From the NCBI RefSeq assembly GCF_041146795.1, contig NC_135182.1, positions 31,540,509 to 31,604,508 on the forward strand: 64,000 nucleotides of DNA. The letters run 5' to 3'. The position numbers and the translations under genes were made by a program. The notes below the pieces were generated by a model that saw only the letters and a program-made list of their open reading frames with translations, made no database searches and was not told the DNA's origin. Shown here piece by piece: positions 49,180-60,701 of this stretch (positions are counted from its first letter, which is position 1; every line of letters starts with the position of its first letter). The DNA comes from Maylandia zebra. Its lineage: Eukaryota; Chordata; Actinopteri; Cichliformes; Cichlidae.

Positions 49180-49870
49180 AAGGTTAATTAGTAGAGTTGC
49201 CAACCGTCCCGTAAAAAACGGAATCGTTCCGTATTCAGACAAAATATTACGCGTTTAGTATTGAGGTGAAAAGGAACACAGTTTGTCCCAGACTTCAGCT
49301 ACAATGAAAAAGACACAAAGCTGGAGTTATTCTGTCTTTTGCTGTCAGCTGCCTCTTCTTCTCTCATTCTCTCCCTCTCCCGTTTCTACTTCAATCATGA
49401 AACTGATCAGCTGGTTACTGTGCAGGGGGGGCAAGGTAGGGCCTTAACAGGGAGAGGGGCGCACAAAGAAATACTTTTCTTTCTTATTCTCATTTAAAAT
49501 GTCTAGCTTTTAAAAAATAATTATTTGAGCCTTACAACAAACGATTGATAGATTAACGCATATATACCATCAAGACAGTGTACATCACTGTCACAACAGT
49601 GTTTGTTTTCATTCAAAGGCTTTATGATTTTTCCTATAATGGTGGGCCCAGAGTCAAAATGCCCAGGACGATTTTTTGTCACAGTCCAGCCCTGTATGCA
49701 GCTCATGTGCAGTCTGGTGTTACCTACATCTTCCTATTCAGAAGGCAGAATTTCCGAGTTCTGAGTACAGTCAAAGCACCACGACTGCAGTTTTTGTGTT
49801 GGATGTAAAAAGCGCACATGACGCTGTGATGTAGGCTAGAATCATGGCGGCAGTCAACGACGGTTCCCAG
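49180..49870 (+). repeat. Probable interspersed repeat
   Basis: GTAGAGTTGCCAACCGTCCC, then GTAAAAAACGG, and later TGGTGGGCCCAGAGTCAAAA and TGCCCAGGACGATTTTTTGT, are segments I associate with repeated fish DNA. There are no terminal repeats or intact coding frame, so class is unknown. Confidence 0.4.
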
Positions 49871-51948
49871 TGCGCTGTAGCCGCTGAATCACTATCTTCA
49901 GCAGTAGCTTTCTTTTACAGATGTTAGAGCACTGAGGTACCAGAGTGGATCTTTGGTCTTGGGCTCTTCTATAATTCCCACTTGTTGCATATAACCTCTC
50001 TCATTAGGTCAACAGTCAACAAAATAACAGCTGGATAGTCTGGTAGCAACATTGGATCAGTGGTTTGATTCCAGGTCAGCCTAGGCACCCAATGCTACTT
50101 GAGCCTATGTTGGAATATGAGTGAGCTGGCTTAATGAGGTCTGCATCATGTGTTAGGGAACTAGGGTACACTGATGAGAACCTGACTATTATACTTGTTA
50201 TTGGATTATTGGATTGCAGTAATTTAATCTTTATGAATTAAGTTGGATACATTATATCTTACATTTTGTTATTGGCTTTGGAAGTTATGGACACCACTCT
50301 TCCCTGTGTCCCTCTCTGTACTGTGGAGCCACAGACTCGCCCATTGGTATCTTTTTCTATAAAAATGGGCTGGTTCCCTCTTACATGTCTGCATGTACTG
50401 AATGAATATGGCTGTCACAGTTTTTTTTTTATTTTTGTCAAAAAGAAAATTGAGAGAGACAAAAAGAGAGAGAAATCTGTCACAACCAGAGCTCTGACAG
50501 TGAAGCCTGTGTTCAGCATATAGCTCTATGATCTCCAATGACTATTCACAACAAAGTGCATATACTCAACACTAGTCATTTGAAGTCCCTCCCCTTGCCC
50601 AGCTGCACGACTCCTTTTACTGCACTGTCTCCTTTGTTGCTTCTAATGATCTTGACATTGTATTGTACCGCCCCGCTTATTATTTCTTGGTGTATTTTGT
50701 TTTGTTTGGCTGCAAGCGAGGTTGTTAAATGAGGGAGAAAATGAGCAAAAGCATATCATTGTTTGTCTTATTGAGACATATATGGGCGTCCATATGCGTA
50801 GCCCCCTTCCGGCCCAAGCTCATTTGCATGAAACAGGATATGTGTGCTTGCACGCCAGCCCATTGACGACTTTCTAGGAACTGTTTTTAATTTTTTGCGG
50901 TGTTGCACTGTGAAATGATGAGTGAGTGCTAAATAATGGAAGGGGGCGGGGTTTTAATGTAAAGACTGCATCAAACTGCCAACTGCCACTCCACTGTGGT
51001 GAGAAAAACAAGATCACTTTTCATAGTAAAGGTGCTCATTATGAGCAGTTACTGAAGACGCCTGTGGCTGAATAGGGGCACTGTTGCTTCTGCAACTTTC
51101 TATTTAATTAACAAACGCATCAGTAAATCATCAGAGTGGAAATGTGTCATTATGTTTGAAAGCATTTCAAACACAAGGCCTTCAGCTGCCAAAGCTATAC
51201 AAAGAATTTCTCTACAAACAAATAGTCGTTGCATTAAGAATCTGATGTCACTGTAACTGTCACCTCAGCTCATATCAACTGGTGTATTTTTCAACACTCA
51301 CAGTTTCTATTAAAGCACATAAATGAGCGCTTATATTAAAGCATGGTACAGGGTGGAAAATGTGGAGCCTACCAAGTAAGCTATGAACTGAGATTGAGCT
51401 GGGCCTGTAAAACGCATAAAAATATAGAGAATGTCAAGGATTAAAAAGTGAGTGTGTGTTTATTGTGTGCACATATTAATCTGTTTGTCTGAGTAAAACA
51501 GTGCCCAGAGGAGGGCACCACTGTACCAGACATTATTGCTCACACAGCACATTTTTGACCTTGTGTCACTGCTTCTTTTGATGGGCAAACATTTCGCTGT
51601 ATCCTGTAATGATTATCTTTTGTAGGCCTAGAAAGAAGATGTAACATAGGCAGGTAACGAATAGGCCCCTACATTACACACTGCTGAGATTTTTTTTTTC
51701 TTTTCAGCTGTTTCTTTTTAACGACATGCTTCTTTGTTTCCATGTCAGGCAGATGAGCTGCAGGGGAGGTTACAATATATACAACAGTTTTGCTCGTACG
51801 ATTTATAATAACTTGTGGATCCAATTATGTCAGACATGGAGCCAATATACTTCAGGTTACCAGTTAGTCTACAAAAACAAATCCCAGTGAAATGAACCCT
51901 GAATTGTTTACCTGTAGCTAAATTATAGGAAAAAGATTTAACCCTGAC

Positions 51949-52079
51949 CTGAGATACTCTCTGATTTATCTTCATCCTTGTTCTGCGGTCCTGAAGGTAT
52001 TGTTCGAGGGCGGTCTTCTGCCAAATCCATGGGTTTAGAGGCGGTCTCCCGGTGAGTGGATTTTCAGTCCCATGCACCT
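51949..52079 (-). CDS. igfbp2: IGFBP2, coding exon 2
   Basis: 131 bp. It starts with two bases (AG) that complete a codon begun in exon 1, then VHGTENPLTGRPPLNPW, TALEQYLQDRRTRMK and ends VSQ, followed by a GTCAGG donor; the acceptor TTGCTGCAG is beside 52079. This is the central linker, without cysteines and with a basic cluster DRRTRMK. The phases (2 in, 0 out) match exon 2 of igfbp5 and the family, and exon 3 continues in phase 0. Linker sequence is poorly conserved, so the call rests on splice signals, phase and position. Confidence 0.85.
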
Positions 52080-52268
52080 CTGCAGCAAATAAACACACAA
52101 AGCAAATGCAGTTAATGTGTAGCATATGTCCAGATAAACATTCAGACTTCATGGCTTTTTGGTTTCGATCCTTGTGTAACATTCAATACTTGTTAGGTTC
52201 CTAGAAAACCTTATTTTGAGTCATTTGTTTGAGTATGAAAGTTTTCTTGTGGTTTCTTTAGTTAACAA

Positions 52269-52325
52269 ACAGATGTTGTACACACTAAAAATTGCCTCAC
52301 AGTTTTTAGTGTGTACAACATCTGT
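52269..52325. repeat. Perfect 23-bp hairpin
   Basis: 52269-52291 and 52303-52325 are exact reverse complements (arm begins ACAGATGTTGTACACAC), with an 11-nt loop. Located 190 bp upstream of igfbp2 exon 2 within intron 1. No mismatches at all. Confidence 0.97.
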
Positions 52326-53379
52326 GCTTACTAAAATGCTCAAGACTCATCTATATTTATCTATTCAGTAATCAAAGCTACTATTAAAAGTAATTATTTA
52401 TCTAATAACAGGCCCTTTGAAAAGTTGTCTTAATCCTAGAATTAAAGGACAAAGTCATTCTGTGTCCTCAAGGCATCCTGTGACCCTCCTGCTTCATGTG
52501 ACTAATTCTGTGCAGCCAGCCGTTGTGTGGACCAAACCGTGCTAAGATGTTTTTTGTGAAATGGCCAAGTGCTACATCCAGCCCATTTAGGTTTAAAATA
52601 CTGAGCTACACTGAGCAGTGGGGGTCTCTGTGAGAGCAGTTACTGTTGACTGTTATAGCAAAGTATGTTCATCATTTGGTGGCGACAGGAGAAACAAAGC
52701 ACAAACAACAAAACAATCCACTGAGGTCATTCAGGGCAGATCCAGACAGTGAATTTAACGATGCTGATGACTGTAACTTTAAAACAGAACTACATCAGGG
52801 GGTTAAAACTGTATGGACTTTCATCAGCGTAGCAGTCAAAACAGTCATGAATTATAGTCCTAAGGTAGACTGGCAGTCAGTGAAGGTGAGTCCAGACTCG
52901 TGAGGATGCACATCTGATGAAGGCTTTTCATGCTGAGTAAGGATTTTTTATGGCATCTAACTTTCCTGCCAGAGGCTTTGTGGGTGTGTGAGAGTGTGTG
53001 TATTTGTGTAAGACCGTGTGTGTCTGTAATTAGCACTGAAGCAGAAGAGGTTGTAAATCAAGCCTGAGAAGGAAGCCTTCCCCCAAATCTTGGGAGCTCC
53101 TTACACATGCCATGGCACTGTCTGAATGTGTCTGTGCTCATGTGTGCTGGTGCACGCTCTGCCAGGTGTGCAAAATGAGCAAGTCCGGCTTCTATGTTGC
53201 TAGAAACTTGTGTCTTACAAATCCCTTTCTGGCAAATTTGGAAATTTCCTCTTGAAAGAAAATTAAAGCAATTAAAGACAAACAAAAATAAATCATAACT
53301 AAAAAAACAAAAGTGAATTATTTGACCAACAAATGTTTTCAACACAGTTACGCTAATTTTTATTTTATGTATCATCAGT

Positions 53380-53900
53380 TTACATAAACACTTGCCTTAA
53401 GGCGCTTTGTACTCCACCTGTATTACAAAGTAAAGATCCTACTATATTAGAGTGATAACCCAAAATCAGTTAATTCCCTATGGAGAAGCAGTTGGTTACA
53501 AAGGGGAAGAAGAGATGCTCAGTGCATCATGGGAAGTCCCCCAGCAGCAGCAGCATAACTAAGGGATGGTTCAGGGTCACCTGATCCAGACTTAAGCTTT
53601 ACCAGAAAGCAAAGCTTAAAGTATGAACCCTAGCCTTAAAAGTAGAGATGGTGTCTGTCTCTCAAACCCAGACTGGGAGCTGTTTCCATGGGAAAGGGGT
53701 TTGATACCTGAAGGCTCTACTTTTAGAGCCCAGTCTACTTTTAGAAACTCAAGGAACCACAAGTGAGCCTGAAGCCTGGGAGCAAATTTTTAGGTTGGGT
53801 TAGTATCATACCATGCAGTCTTTGTGATAGGATAGAGCCTGATTATACAAGACTTTGGATGAAAGAAGCATTTTAAAAGGACCAACATTTAACATGTAAG
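53380..53900 (+). repeat. Second copy of the teleost repeat found at 35740-36930
   Basis: Shares the order CAGTGCATCATGGGAAGTCC, ACTAAGGGATGGTTCAGGG then TCACCTGATCC, GTAGAGATGGTGTCTGTCTC, GAACCACAAGTGAGCCTG and CCTGATTATACAAGACTTTG with the copy at 36600-36900. Same orientation, diverged. Confidence 0.65.
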
Positions 53901-54689
53901 AAACATAAAAATGTGTTCATAGTTTCCCAAATGACAGCGTTCTACCACCACTGTCTTCACTCCTACAATCACTGAACCTATAGTACTCCTGTGTATATCA
54001 TACAATGAGAAGTACTCATCAGGTTTGGAGAATTACTAGAAATTTGAAGGTCAGTACCCATTCTCTCTAGATGTGTTCCTAGTAAAACACTGACTCCAGG
54101 TTAATCAGGAAGATAGTCTGAGCGGTGGAAAAAGGACCAAGGAAAGGTTCAATAGGTACGTGGAAGCTAACCCCCCGGGTTCATAGTTTTACAGGGTCTT
54201 GTCAAATCACATGTTGCGTCCTGAATGAAAGAAAATCCTGATTTGGAAAGAAAGCATTTTAAAGTTGATAGAAATTAGCAAAAATCTAAGATGACAAGTC
54301 ACAATGCTTCTGGAAGTGTTTTCGTAAGACACATCTGCTCTTTGGTCACAGAGGAATGTAGAATGAACCCCACCCCCACTGTAAAACATGGAAGAGGCTC
54401 AGTTTGATGCATCTGGGACACAATGAAATGAGAACAATGAAATTAGATGATCTCCAAGACATTCTTCAGAGAAGCACTATCCAGTGTCAGGGACCTGTTA
54501 TTTTCTAAAGGAAAAGGATACCAATAATTATGGCTAGTTTTTCATTTAGCTTTGCATATCATGTCAGTTAACAGAGGCAAATGGTGGACGATGGCCATAG
54601 ACCCTGCCAAGGCTGCCCTTTGTCAACAATTATGTTCATAAGTTCTACGGACAGAATTTCTGAGAGAAGCCAAAGTGTTCAATTTTGTG

Positions 54690-54925
54690 GTTTGGGATAG
54701 TGCAGTGAGGCAGAGCTCAGTTGTTCAAGAGGGGCTGGAGGTAAAGCCTGTGATACTCTATGTCAAAGGGAGTCAGCTGAGGCTGTTTGGGAATCTCTCT
54801 AGCGTGCTTCCAAAGTGAGATGTCCAACCAAGAGGAAACCCTGGGGAAGACCTTAGACCAGCAAAAACATCCACTGGCTTGTAAACAAAACGGAATAAGT
54901 GGAAGGGTGGATGGATGGACCAAAT
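54690..54925 (+). mobile_element. 3' end of an RTE/Rex3-like LINE
   Basis: AGAGGGGCTGGAGGTAAAGC, GGGAGTCAGCTGAGGCTGTT, AACCAAGAGGAAACCCTGGG then GAAGACC, and a terminal GGATGGATGG run match the C-terminal and 3' end of fish RTE elements, which end in GATG repeats. Only the last 230 bp remain, with stops throughout. Confidence 0.6.
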
Positions 54926-55329
54926 TTCACTGTAATCCATCCAATCTTTAGTGGTATATTTTTATTTGCAACAGTACTGGACAGACTGGTTGACCAGCGT
55001 TACTATCCCTCAAGCCAAAATCGTCTTCTTATCGAGATTGGAAAGATTCACATGTGAGCTCCACATGGACAGACTGTGACCATAAATGAGTCCTTAAGTT
55101 TCAAGCGGTCAAATTAAATTCCCTACAATCTGTCAGTGTTGACTACATGTAAAAGCTTCCAACCTCCACTTCAGCATACAAATTCAGACTTTTGTTCCAA
55201 GTTTTGTTAAGATATTCATGAACTGTGAAGGAATCTTTGACTTGGGAAGGTTTTGCAGGGCACATCAAGCAAGGGCTTGCTTTTAAGAAGAAATGATATC
55301 TGCCGTCAGAAACACATAAAAGCATTTTA

Positions 55330-58300
55330 TAGCTTCACAACATAAATGTTAGTGGAAGAAAATGGATGGATGGGTAATGTAAAGCATTATTTCCCCTTAG
55401 CAATGCAAAAGTGAATGAAGCAGGAATGCTGTGTTGTGGTTGAGTTAAATAAGGTAGATACACAGCTTGTAAACACTTTTCTGCAGTTGTGTTTGAACTG
55501 CCTCTACAGACACTTATAGGAACTCATGACTGCATTTTCAAGCAGAAAAAACCCCAAACTTGTCTTTAGCCAACAGCTGTCATCACAATACTGTATTGTT
55601 GATTCTGTCTTCAGCGCCATAGAAACTACCTGTCTCGAGCTGTTTGCAGTGTTGGCTTTGGGTATTGCCTCGATGTGAAGCTTTCACAGTCCTCTCATAG
55701 CACAGAATGAGTAATATAGCAGAGCTGGTCTCAAATTGACTGGGCTTTGACGTCCAAGAAAGTGGACTACTTTAAACCCACTGTCTGTGTAAATGGTTCC
55801 TCTTAAGTCCCAACCACTTCAAACACTTTACAGCTGGCAAATGTACAAAAAGAAACAGAATAATGAAGATCCCCTTCAGACCTTTTACAGTAAGCTCTCT
55901 CTTTCAACTCTTCTATGTGGCTGTGTGTCATTTTAAGCAATGAAGCTGCCTTTGTAGTTGTTAACAGGAAACTTTTGGTGCTTCTACACTGATTGTCAGG
56001 CTTAAGAGGCAAAAAGGTCAAAGTCAATTATTTTTCAAAACAGGCTCTCGGGTGCTGATATATTCATTGTAAACTTACCCCCAGAATGTTGTTTATATGT
56101 GATTGCTTCAAGAATATTTATCATTTATTTAAAAATTGCATTTAAGAAATAACCTTAAAACTCATTTCAGTTGATGCCCAACTCTTCAGTTTCTCCAGGA
56201 GCTTTACTAAATATACTTGATGCCATTAATTAAGAAGTAGAACCTGCGGCTTCACTTTTTCACAGCTTCTCATTAACTCTGTTTAACGGTGGAAAAAACT
56301 CTGAGAAAACCCACCAGACAGCAGAGAAACTATGCAGGTGAGGAGGCGTGAGAGCATTTCACTGCTCAAGACTCCAGTAACACGGAGGGTTTGGCAGATT
56401 TTTTATGCAGTTGTGTTGCATGCATACGCTCATGTGCAGGTGGTGTGATCCAATATATCTACTGGTCACTTCTGTTAAAGAGGTTTTAGGTCAGTTCTTA
56501 CCAAAATGTATCTTGCAGAGAAAGGCCAGAGACATGTTATAGTCTTTATGCCAGTGTGACATGTTTGTTTTTGTTTTGTTTTGTTTTAAGTAACTTTACT
56601 AAATACAACTAATATCCAAGACATTAAAGCTTAAGATACGTTTGTTGAATAACTGCAGGCTTATATTCCATCCCTGAACTCTGAGCTGACAATACCAACA
56701 CAACAAAACGCTTACAATTTCACCGAATGCAATGTATTCCAGAAGCAGCTCTTCACTCTATCAAATGCACCATTTTATCAATCAAACTGGACCAGTTCTA
56801 GTTTTGAGAGAAGCCACACCAAGATGCACAGAGCAGATGAGCAAGGCAGGAAGTCAGACACAGGAATAATCATGTTTCAAAATAAAAGACCCCACTATAC
56901 ATGAAACTTACCAAGCTCACAATGACTAGGTTGCCTAAACTTAGTCATCTTAAGTATGCTGTACTTTTTAAGTTCTGGGAACAATTACATTTTACACTGA
57001 GAGCGATCTGAAGATGTGCGAATGCTCCTTTGTCGGTCTTGCAGTCCAAACACACACTTCTTGATTGTGCCATATTCTGCAGCAGCAGCACTTTCCCACA
57101 GCAGAGCAATGCAGAAAATCATGAAAAAGCACATGAAAAATACCCCAAGACATTAACCTGGCCTCCCTGCTTCTAATCTGATGGAACAGCTAGAGTATGC
57201 AGATTCATGGAGTCCCCACCCCAACCCCAACAAATAAACTATTTGTTGACAATGTTTTAGTGCAGAACACCACCACAAACTCCAGAGGTGCGGTTCTCAA
57301 TGCAATTGCTCAGAGTGGTTTTGGCAGCGTGACCAACAAAATATCAGGGATGAGATTTTAATTTTGTGGCTGATTTTTTAAAAATTACACTAACTCTGTA
57401 CAGACTTAGGGGGGAAAAGTATCCCTCGCCTTGTTGTTCCATAGCCTGTGAGCTTAGGCAGTGTTTAAACAAGCACTTCAGTCAGTCATTGTGGAAGCTG
57501 CACATTACTGCTGTGGTAGGGCAAGGTGGAGAAGGTTCTCAGGTTTAACAAAAAACAGATTAAAAGAATGAACTTCGGACTTCTTTTTGCCTGGTAGTCA
57601 GAAGCAAATGTTAACATCACTCTGTGTGCCTCCATGCAAACACAGAGGCAACCTTTTGCAAACACTTTAGTTCAAAGTGCAGTATAATATATTGCTATAC
57701 AGGCAGTGCTGTGAGCATTCATTTGGAGGCAGAATGTTGCTGGTGAAGATGCATCTATTGCATAGTTTAATCTGAAGACATCAGAATATTATGTTTGACA
57801 AACTTTATATGTTTTCTGAATCTTAATCTGATAATTAATGCAGTATGCAAGCTGCAACTTCTCAATGTGCTTTAAGATATGAAAGAGAAGGAGAGAGGGC
57901 TATTTACACCTCAGAGGGAGTTTTCTCAGGTTTGCAGGCACCCACATGCAACTCCCACCCAAAGTGATCTGTTATAGCTTTAACTTTTCACACATTCTAC
58001 TGTGTGCAGCACAAATCGACACAGAATAATTAAAGACCATAGAGTGTGAGTGAAGGAGAAGCAGCAAGTCTCAGCAGAGGAACCCCTTCAGGCCATAAAG
58101 GGCAGTCTAAGACCACCGACGCCACAAAGAAGAGACAAGGAGAGAGAAATAAACAGAAGCACAAGGAAAGTGCAAAACAGGTTTGTGCTTTGCGCAGTGG
58201 GGATTTTTCAGTTGACGACTGGCGGTCTGAGTGGTTTTATGAACGTCACTATTGGATGATTCTGTCCAACCCACCGATGTGTTGAATGAATGGGTAGGGG

Positions 58301-58630
58301 TAGATGGTTATGATAATAAAACAATGGTTAATTCATGGTTGTGGTTAGGGGAAGGTTTTGGCTGCCAACATGAGAACTCTGGCTACACATCAGAACTCTG
58401 AAACTTTAAACTGGATGCCACAACCTGATGAGGGAGACATGGAAATCAAAGATCAAAGTCAAATCAGTGTTGATTGAACAGGTATTCCTGCTGTGTGTTC
58501 TACCCTCCACTGTGTTCTCTACGTGTCCTATCAGCTGCAGTTACAGCAGTGTAAAACACTCAGATTAGAATAAAGTATAACAACATTTTTATATTTTTTG
58601 CATCACCAAAATAATACAAGCACATTTCTG
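55330..58630. other. igfbp2 intron 1, no feature recognised
   Basis: No exon, RNA gene or clear repeat apart from short (TTTTG)n at 56560-56590. Short open frames at 57366-57548 and 58046-58285 resemble nothing known. Confidence 0.45.
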
Positions 58631-59045
58631 TGCATACACAGCAAATTCAAAAGTGTTAAATGTTTTGGTGTTAATAGTCTTCTTGCAAAAGTAGAGTTAA
58701 TTTTACTCTAAGCAGAGTCACATTCTTTTAATGTAACTCTGAGGTGTAAAATGATAGTAGTTAAAATCGAGTGTTAAAAATGAGTGTTTCTCTGTCAAAT
58801 CTGGAGGTGTTACAATGGAAACATTAACTCTTGACCTCTTAACTCTGAACTCCTAGAGGGGCTATGACACCAATAGAGTAAATTCACAGACTCCGCCTCC
58901 AGCACGGCTCCAATCGAAGCTGAAGTGAAGCCGTTTCAGAACATTTTGCTCTACATATTTGAGTTGTTTGCCATGCTTGGTAAGTCATTCTTTCAAAGAT
59001 TGTTTCAATTATTATTATGAGCTTTTACTTCTGTGGCTCTTTAAG

Positions 59046-59071
59046 AGATAAGATAAGATAAGATAAGATAG
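59046..59071. repeat. (GATAA)5 LINE tail
   Basis: Five GATAA units on the + strand (TTATC on the LINE strand), marking the 3' end of the LINE. Confidence 0.9.
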
Positions 59072-59160
59072 AACTTTATTAATCCCTCGGGTGGGTTCCT
59101 CTGGGAAATTCGACTTCCAAAAAAAGCACAGCAACGACCGAAGTTACAGTTACAGAATTG

Positions 59161-59161
<1 letters not shown>

Positions 59162-59231
<70 letters not shown>
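59162..59231. repeat. (TA)n(CA)n microsatellite
   Basis: About eight TA then about 27 CA units with one CG interruption, within the LINE 3' UTR. Confidence 0.97.
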
Positions 59232-59237
<6 letters not shown>

Positions 59238-59405
59238 AATACAGAGACAAATATAAATAAAATATACAAAGGGGATAAATAGAATAAATAGGAATAAAAA
59301 ATAAAAATACAAGTGAATTGCACATTTCAAGTATTGAGTCTATTGCACTGTTGACTATTTACAAAAAGTATTGCACAAGGTATTGTACAGTGAGGTGAAG
59401 AGGCA

Positions 59406-60701
59406 CTACAGCTTAGTTGTTCCCCCCTCCTTTGTCCACCTGTTTCCCCTCCCTCTCCCCTCCAGAGAGGAGTTAAACAGTCTGATGGCGTGTGGGACAA
59501 AGGAGTTTTTAAGTCTGTTAGTTCTTGTCTTGGGGAGAAGCAACCTGTCACTGAACAGACTCTTCTGATTGTTTATGGCCGTGTGCAGAGGATGCCCAGC
59601 ATTGTTCATAATGTCCAGCAGTTTCTTTAATGTCCTTTTCTCTGCCACTGTCACCAGAGTGTCCAGCTTCATGCCGACCACAGAGCTAGCCCTCCTGATC
59701 AGTTTCTCCAGCCTGGATGAGTCCTTCTTTGCTGTGCTGCTCCCCCAGCACACCACAGCATAGAAAACTCCAGCAACCACTGACTGGTAAAACATCCTCA
59801 GGAGCTTCCTGCAGATGTTAAAAGACCTCAGCCTCCTGAGGAAGTACAGTCGGCTTTGGGCTTTTTTATACAGGTGCTCTGTGTTGCATGACCAGTCCAG
59901 TTTATTGTCCACCCACAGCCCGAGGTACTTGTACTTGTTGACCACCTCCACCTCCTCCCCCTCTATCTGAACCGGCAGTGGACCTTCTCTGGACCTCCCG
60001 AAGTCCACAACCAGTTCCTTAGTCTTTGAGGTGTTGAGTTGCAGGTGGTTTGTGTGACTCCATGCGACAAAGTTCCTCACCAGACTTCTGTACTCCTCTT
60101 CCTGATCATCCCAGATACACCCCATGATGGCCGTGTCATCTGCAAACTTCTGAATATGGCATAATTCAGAGTTGTAGCAGAAGTCAGAGGTGTACAGGGT
60201 GAAGAGAAGAGGGGACAGCACAGTTCCCTGTGGTGCTCCTGTGCTGCTGACCACAGTGTCAGACGTGATGTCCTTCAGCCTGACGTACTGTGGTCTGTCG
60301 GTGAGGTAGTCGGAGATCCAAGCCACCAGGCAGGGGTCCACCTCCATCCTGTTCAGTTTTTCCTGAAGCATACAGGGCCGGATGGTATTAAAGGCACTGG
60401 AAAAGTCAAGAAACAGGATCCTGACCGTGCCTTTTCCCCCATCCAGGTGTGAGTGGGCTCTGTGTAGGAGGTACAGGATGGCATCCTCCACTCCGACACC
60501 CGCCTTGTATGCAAACTGTAGTGGGTCCTGGGCATGTTGTACTTGTGGTCGGAGGAGGTTGAGGAAGAGCCGCTCTAGAGTCTTCATAAGATGTGACGTC
60601 AGTGCCACCGGTCGGAAGTCATTCAGCTCATTGGGCCGGTTCTTTTTGGGGACCGGGACGATGCAGAATGTTGGAGTTAAGACAAAGCTGTGTGGAAGGC
60701 A
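59406..60701 (-). CDS. LINE reverse transcriptase, C-terminal part, open reading frame
   Basis: The frame is open from just after a stop at 60704-60702 to a stop at 59408-59406, 431 codons; it opens with no natural ATG, in line with 5' truncation. RT landmarks in order: PVPKKNRPNELNDFRPVALT (motif 1), DPLQFAY (motif 2), LFLDFSSAFNTI (motif A, catalytic Asp), GAPQGTVLSPLLFTLY (motif B), KFADDTAIMG (motif C, catalytic DD), then the KYLG and LEKLIRRA regions after RT. There is no endonuclease domain. Lack of stops suggests a fairly young insertion. It cannot act alone, and it is not a host gene. Confidence 0.85.
   Translation of the reverse strand, partial: CLPHSFVLTPTFCIVPVPKKNRPNELNDFRPVALTSHLMKTLERLFLNLLRPQVQHAQDPLQFAYKAGVGVEDAILYLLHRAHSHLDGGKGTVRILFLDFSSAFNTIRPCMLQEKLNRMEVDPCLVAWISDYLTDRPQYVRLKDITSDTVVSSTGAPQGTVLSPLLFTLYTSDFCYNSELCHIQKFADDTAIMGCIWDDQEEEYRSLVRNFVAWSHTNHLQLNTSKTKELVVDFGRSREGPLPVQIEGEEVEVVNKYKYLGLWVDNKLDWSCNTEHLYKKAQSRLYFLRRLRSFNICRKLLRMFYQSVVAGVFYAVVCWGSSTAKKDSSRLEKLIRRASSVVGMKLDTLVTVAEKRTLKKLLDIMNNAGHPLHTAINNQKSLFSDRLLLPKTRTNRLKNSFVPHAIRLFNSSLEGRGRGNRWTKEGGTTKL

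Larger units (their letters stand above)
47337..51948 (-). other. igfbp2: igfbp2 intron 2
   Basis: 4.6 kb between a GTCAGG donor and TAG acceptor. It contains remains of a LINE with a restriction-like endonuclease (48300-48960) and a repeat-like region at 49180-49870. The rest is unremarkable. Confidence 0.85.
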
